Source: Mikania micrantha (lineage: Eukaryota > Streptophyta > Magnoliopsida > Asterales > Asteraceae). From it: a stretch of DNA of 64,000 bases. The notes under the pieces were generated by a model. It was not told the DNA's origin, made no database searches, and saw nothing but the letters and a program-made list of their open reading frames with translations. The stretch is from positions 446,501 to 510,500 of the forward strand of contig CM018692.1 of the NCBI GenBank assembly GCA_009363875.1, in the 5' to 3' direction. The translations under genes and the position numbers were made by a program. Shown piece by piece: positions 59,850 to 64,000 of the stretch (its first letter is position 1; the number at the start of each line of letters is the position of its first letter).

Positions 59850-62800
59850 TTAAGAAGAGGATGAACTCAACAGATTTTGAATGTCTTTCTGTTCATAATC
59901 AAGAAGCAAATTAAGAAATCAGTAACTAGAATTCCCAAACACCAAAACGAAAATACTTGTGTTTTCTTTTTCAAACAAACCTCAAATTCTAGAGGCGGGG
60001 TTCGAGGACCATATCTTTGGATAACTTTTCCTTCTTTATTCACCAAGAACTTGGTGAAGTTCCATTTGATGCCATCAACCAAGAAACCACCTTTCTCTGA
60101 TTTTAAAAACTTGTAAAGGGGCGATGCATTGTTTCCATTTACATCAATCTGCAATTATCCAAGATTGTTTCTTTTTCTATCCCTTGATGATTACAGAATT
60201 TTTCAGTTTGGCATTTCCCATATAATTGAAAATTTACTTCATTTTCACTAAATTTGAAATGAAATCACCAATATTTATCCCCAAGATGTAGTTTCCTTTT
60301 TTGGTTCTATATGAAAGGAAAGGTCAATTTTCTCATTCATCATGGTGAAAGGGTATAATTGACACTTTTTATGATTATTTAATTGGCAGTGAACTTTAAA
60401 TTATTTTAATTTGAACATTTTTCTTACAATAACTTCTTACCTTGTTCTACAACTCTGATTATGTTTTACATAAAACAATCCGATAATCGTAACCATCCGG
60501 GGTGTTTGGGATTGCTTATTCAAACTAGTTGTCTCCTTGATGCATTTCATACAACACAAGCAGTCTCGTCTTGAAATTGTTTGAGATTGCTAATACAAAC
60601 GGTTTGATAGCACTTATTTGATAAAGAGTTGGTGAAATAAAAAGAATTGTATAACCTGTTTGGAGTTGATTATTTCAAAAAGAAATAATGAATGAAACAA
60701 ACACATAGCAATAGGATTCCTAAACACCCCATATAATCACTTTATCTAATAACTCGAAACTAATTATTGCAACCTACTAAACTTAGCAAACCTATTCATA
60801 CACTCCAAGTATGCTACATAATTAAATTCCTCAAAAAACTATATCCTAATTAAAAAGAACTTTGCAAGAAAACTAAACCATCAAAGCTTACCTTGTCAAA
60901 TATCGGAAACTCGGCTTTGAATCTTGTGCATACCGTTTCTTGAATTTCTTCATTTGTTCCAGGCTCTTGCCTAAGAAACTGATTGCAAGGAAAAGCCAAG
61001 ATTTCAAAATCTGTTTACAAAATGAAAGTCTCGTAAATCAAAATCATGATACAATTGAAAATTAAAGAAAAAATGAATCTACTTCAATGCTCAATAATGA
61101 AAAGCGTACCTTGATCTTTGTATTTTTGATACAATATATTCAATTCTTTGTAGTTTGACTCTGTTAGTCCACTGTTGAAGTAACTAAATGATTAGATACT
61201 AATTATAGGCAAAGAAAGTTGCATGGTGTTACTGAACCTAGCAAGTGAGCCGTATACTCTTACAACTTACATATCCCATGAATAAAATTCACCTTCTTAT
61301 TGTGAAAAGTGAGTGGTCAATGTTGTTGGACTTTGCTGATCCAAATTAACTTTAATGTTAGTTTACTGTACCGGTTTGTAATATTTTGCAACCTATTCTG
61401 AAAAATTAATTTGCTAAACAATTCTGTTGTTTATTAGGAAACATTTTTACCAACCTTTAAGTTAACAAGTCACTTCATCTTGACCACTAAAAGTCAGAAA
61501 TCTACTCAGATTATATGATGAAGAAAAAGTATGGATGCCCAACATTTCACATTCAAAACTTATATATGATTTTCAATGTTGCTTGTAAGCTATACCCAAA
61601 ATACAATTTATGTTCTAACAAATTTACTCTACACAAAAGGATTTCAACTAAAAGATATCATACTTGACATTCACAAGTCAAATATGGAATTTTTTAAATG
61701 AAGGTCATGATGGTAGTCTTGCAACTGACATACATACAAACACACAGTAAATCAATTGAGACGATATGGGTGCCCTCAACGAAGAACCACCAACTGTATA
61801 TTTATATTATACATCATTGAAAATGGCAACAATAAATGCTACCATAATGATGCAACAAGCTCAAGACACATCTTGAATCTCTTAATGAAGAACTACATAC
61901 TCCCAATATTTCATTTATTTTTAGAGAATTTGAAGGCTCTGTAATTCGTAAGAAAGTATATTACAGAAATATGGAAACTGATAGTGGATTCATAAGCAGA
62001 AGCAATCACTGAACATAGATCAGCAATCAAAACAAATGAAACAAATCAAGAATTGAAGCACAAACCTATGAATCATAGATCATCACTCTAATCATAAATA
62101 GCTTCAAATAGAGTTTTAAACCAAAAATCAGACTGTTGATTGCTTGGTATAAAGTAACCAGTATTCTTATGAGCTTGATTTATGATTTTAGATCAAAGAG
62201 ACTTTTAAACCAAAATCTTCATAATTCTACAGACACAACACAATAGATTTTTAATTTTACTGGCTACCAACAAGTTTGAAGTCAATAAATATATAATATC
62301 GACAAACATATTTAAATATTTCATGGAAAAACAAATTCACAGAATCAGGGGCCAATATATATGATAGTAATTTGCAGTATCATGTTCATGATTAACAGAT
62401 TATCAAGTTATATGGAACATAGATGAAGACTGTTTACCATTTTGATGCAACATTAACAATCAAGAGAACCTTCCCCTTGTAAGAGCTCAATGACACCTCA
62501 CCTCCACGAATATCCTGGAAAAATAAATTTCACAATAAACGCGAAATACTGCTGATAGATTTAAAATTCCAAAATCCAACAATTGCATGAAGTAAAATAT
62601 TCTTCAAGTTTGAAAGGAATTCATCGTCAAATTCAAAAGTAATTAGTTGGAATTTGCTAATTATTCAAGATTTAGAGGTACAAGCATGAAGAAATTGCAT
62701 GAGTTGTGGATTGATTTACCTTAACTGTGAAATCGTGAACGGATTTGGGGATTTGTTGAGCCATGTTTTGTGTGATTGAAGATGACGGGTGTCTGTAAAA

Positions 62801-62857
62801 CAAGAAGAAGGCGATACCAACAATAACAAGGAAAGAGGTCAGATTTGTAGATGCCAT
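59850..62857 (-). CDS. GPX: Glutathione peroxidase-like (thioredoxin-dependent) peroxidase, membrane-anchored
   Basis: Six exons join in phase on the minus strand: 62857-62720, 62514-62438, 61171-61110, 61010-60892, 60148-59981, 59888-59850; product 200 aa. Residues 7-20 are hydrophobic (LTSFLVIVGIAFFLFY), an N-terminal membrane anchor or signal; the peroxidase domain follows. The peroxidatic residue is Cys72 in NVASKCG (Cys, not selenocysteine, as in all land plants), with FPCNQF (C101, Q103) and the resolving Cys120 in ETVC; the 29- and 48-residue spacings are those of plant GPX enzymes. WNF (catalytic Trp and Asn) is present in KWNFTKFL. Plant members reduce lipid and hydrogen peroxides using thioredoxin. 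The C terminus ends in five serines. The split of the catalytic Cys codon across exons 2 and 3 is phase-consistent. Confidence 0.95.
60499..60730. mobile_element. hAT-like MITE in intron 4 of the peroxidase gene
   Basis: Begins GGGGTGTTTGGGATTGC and ends GCAATAGGATTCCTAAACACCCC, inverted repeats of about 20 bp with a few mismatches. The interior repeats the same theme (GTTTGAGATTGCTAATAC). No exact target duplication is visible. Confidence 0.7.
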
Positions 62858-64000
62858 CGATTATCGATTCTTGTGTGCGTTTTATTATTACTATTATTAT
62901 TATTATATTTAGATTCTGTTGCAAGTCAATTCGTGTGTGCCTGCTCTACCCTACCTACCCGCTGATGCATAATAAATACACATGTAATAATTTAATAAAT
63001 TAATTTCCATGTCAATCCTCTTGATTCAAGTCACATCTTTATCTTTATATGTTATTGCTTCGTGGTCCGGTTTTTACGGTTTTTAAGTGGAATCGTAACC
63101 GAACCCTTAACAACGGCTTTTGAACAATAAAAACCAAAACTGAACCGTTATCAACGGTTTGGTTTGCAGTTTGGTTTGCAGTTTGGGATTTTGATCCCGT
63201 TAAAAATAAAATCGAATCAAATGAACCTTTATAGTTCAACACGGACTATTTACACAAAGTTCATATATATTTTTTTAAAATCGCAAATAAACAAAAACTC
63301 AATATGTGCATACACACATATATAAACATCTATATATGCATATATATGTACATATCGATATATCTATGTCTATATACGTACATATATTTATATATATGCG
63401 TGCACACGCATATACGGTCCGGTTCTGTTTTTTACGACTGGTTTTTTATGAAAACCGTAAACTAAACCGTTTATTACGGTTTTAAACTTTTGAAACCGAC
63501 CGAGTGTATGAAAAAAACAACCGTAAAACCAAACCGATGAACGGTTTGGACAGTTTCGCGGTTTGAAACCGAACCGTGAACAACCCTAGCTTTTGCTGCT
63601 CATACCGAAAATTGCTAAACAAAGTAACTAATAAGGAATAAGAGTTGGTATATCCGAATTGTGCTTTTGGTTGTTTATTTTTAGAAATTATAATTTTGGT
63701 TCACGCAATTTTTAAGTTATAAATTATAATATATATGTTTTTGTCACTTCCACTTACATATGTTATAAAATTATGTTATTTTCTAGCAAAATGTATCTTT
63801 ATGGCGTTATTTACATGATAAAACAAAATTAAAAAAAAAAAACAAAAACAAAATAATTCCCTCAACCACTTCTTGTTTCTTATTCTTCACTACCCACACA
63901 TCAATCGTTCTTCTTCAGTTGACTCGGTAAAAACAAAACTCAATATGTATATTTGGTCAAAAAAACATCATGTTGATTGTTTTTTAGAGAGGTATTCTTG
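62858..64000. other. Promoter of the peroxidase gene and CGGTTT-rich element
   Basis: The peroxidase promoter lies just right of 62857, with a (TTA)n run at 62881-62910. From about 63061 to 63590 the DNA is made of CGGTTT/AACCG words in both orientations, with edges CCGGTTTTTACGG and CCGTGAACAACC; it looks like another non-autonomous DNA element related to 52351-52558. An AT-rich run of TATATGCATA-like words sits at 63300-63410. No gene is supported to the end. Confidence 0.5.

Noticed and set aside
1..64000. CRISPR arrays, operons, bacterial-type systems or metabolic gene cluster
   Set aside because: Nuclear plant DNA with spliced, unrelated genes; repeated units are transposon or microsatellite in nature. 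The two reductases alone do not make a biosynthetic cluster.

Overview
This is a 64 kb stretch of nuclear DNA from a flowering plant. It has small exons split by AT-rich introns with GT..AG borders, plant-only protein families, and a dense load of plant transposable elements (Ty3/gypsy LTR, Helitron-like, hAT-like, foldback and SINE copies). The repeat families look like those of Asteraceae, but that is an impression. No database search was possible and the species is not fixed by the sequence.

Eight nuclear genes can be reconstructed exon by exon with consistent reading phase. From left to right they are: two tandem aldo-keto reductases on the minus strand (4634-6111 and 7345-9277); an intronless plant voltage-gated proton channel (10686-11378, plus); a ten-exon A1-family aspartic protease with a probable GPI anchor (16116-23012, plus); a WD40 protein of the C2A9.03-like family (38330-45395, plus); a METTL18/HPM1-type protein-histidine methyltransferase (46162-50037, minus); the alpha subunit shared by protein farnesyltransferase and geranylgeranyltransferase I (53457-58044, minus); and a membrane-anchored Cys-type glutathione/thioredoxin peroxidase (59850-62857, minus). 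These are ordinary single-function plant genes. They do not form a pathway or operon. The only related neighbours are the two reductases.

The centre (25330-36600) is an 11.3 kb Ty3/gypsy chromovirus, probably Tekay/Del-like, with two nearly identical LTRs of about 3 kb. Its gag-pol is broken by many stops and frameshifts, and catalytic residues of protease, reverse transcriptase and RNase H are replaced, while the integrase frame is open. The LTRs carry four CG-rich short palindromes and a 29-bp tandem repeat next to a cluster of W-box-like hexamers. A Helitron-like element sits just downstream, and a solo LTR of another gypsy family with a perfect 5-bp target duplication lies at 995-3462.

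The most useful second-look items are: the young LTRs around a dead gag-pol without a matching target duplication; the gene-conversion tract between the two reductases; three SINE insertions with visible target duplications inside gene introns; the long foldback hairpins at 13.1 kb and 51.1 kb; and the palindrome and W-box arrays of the LTR. I did not find a convincing new multi-gene system.
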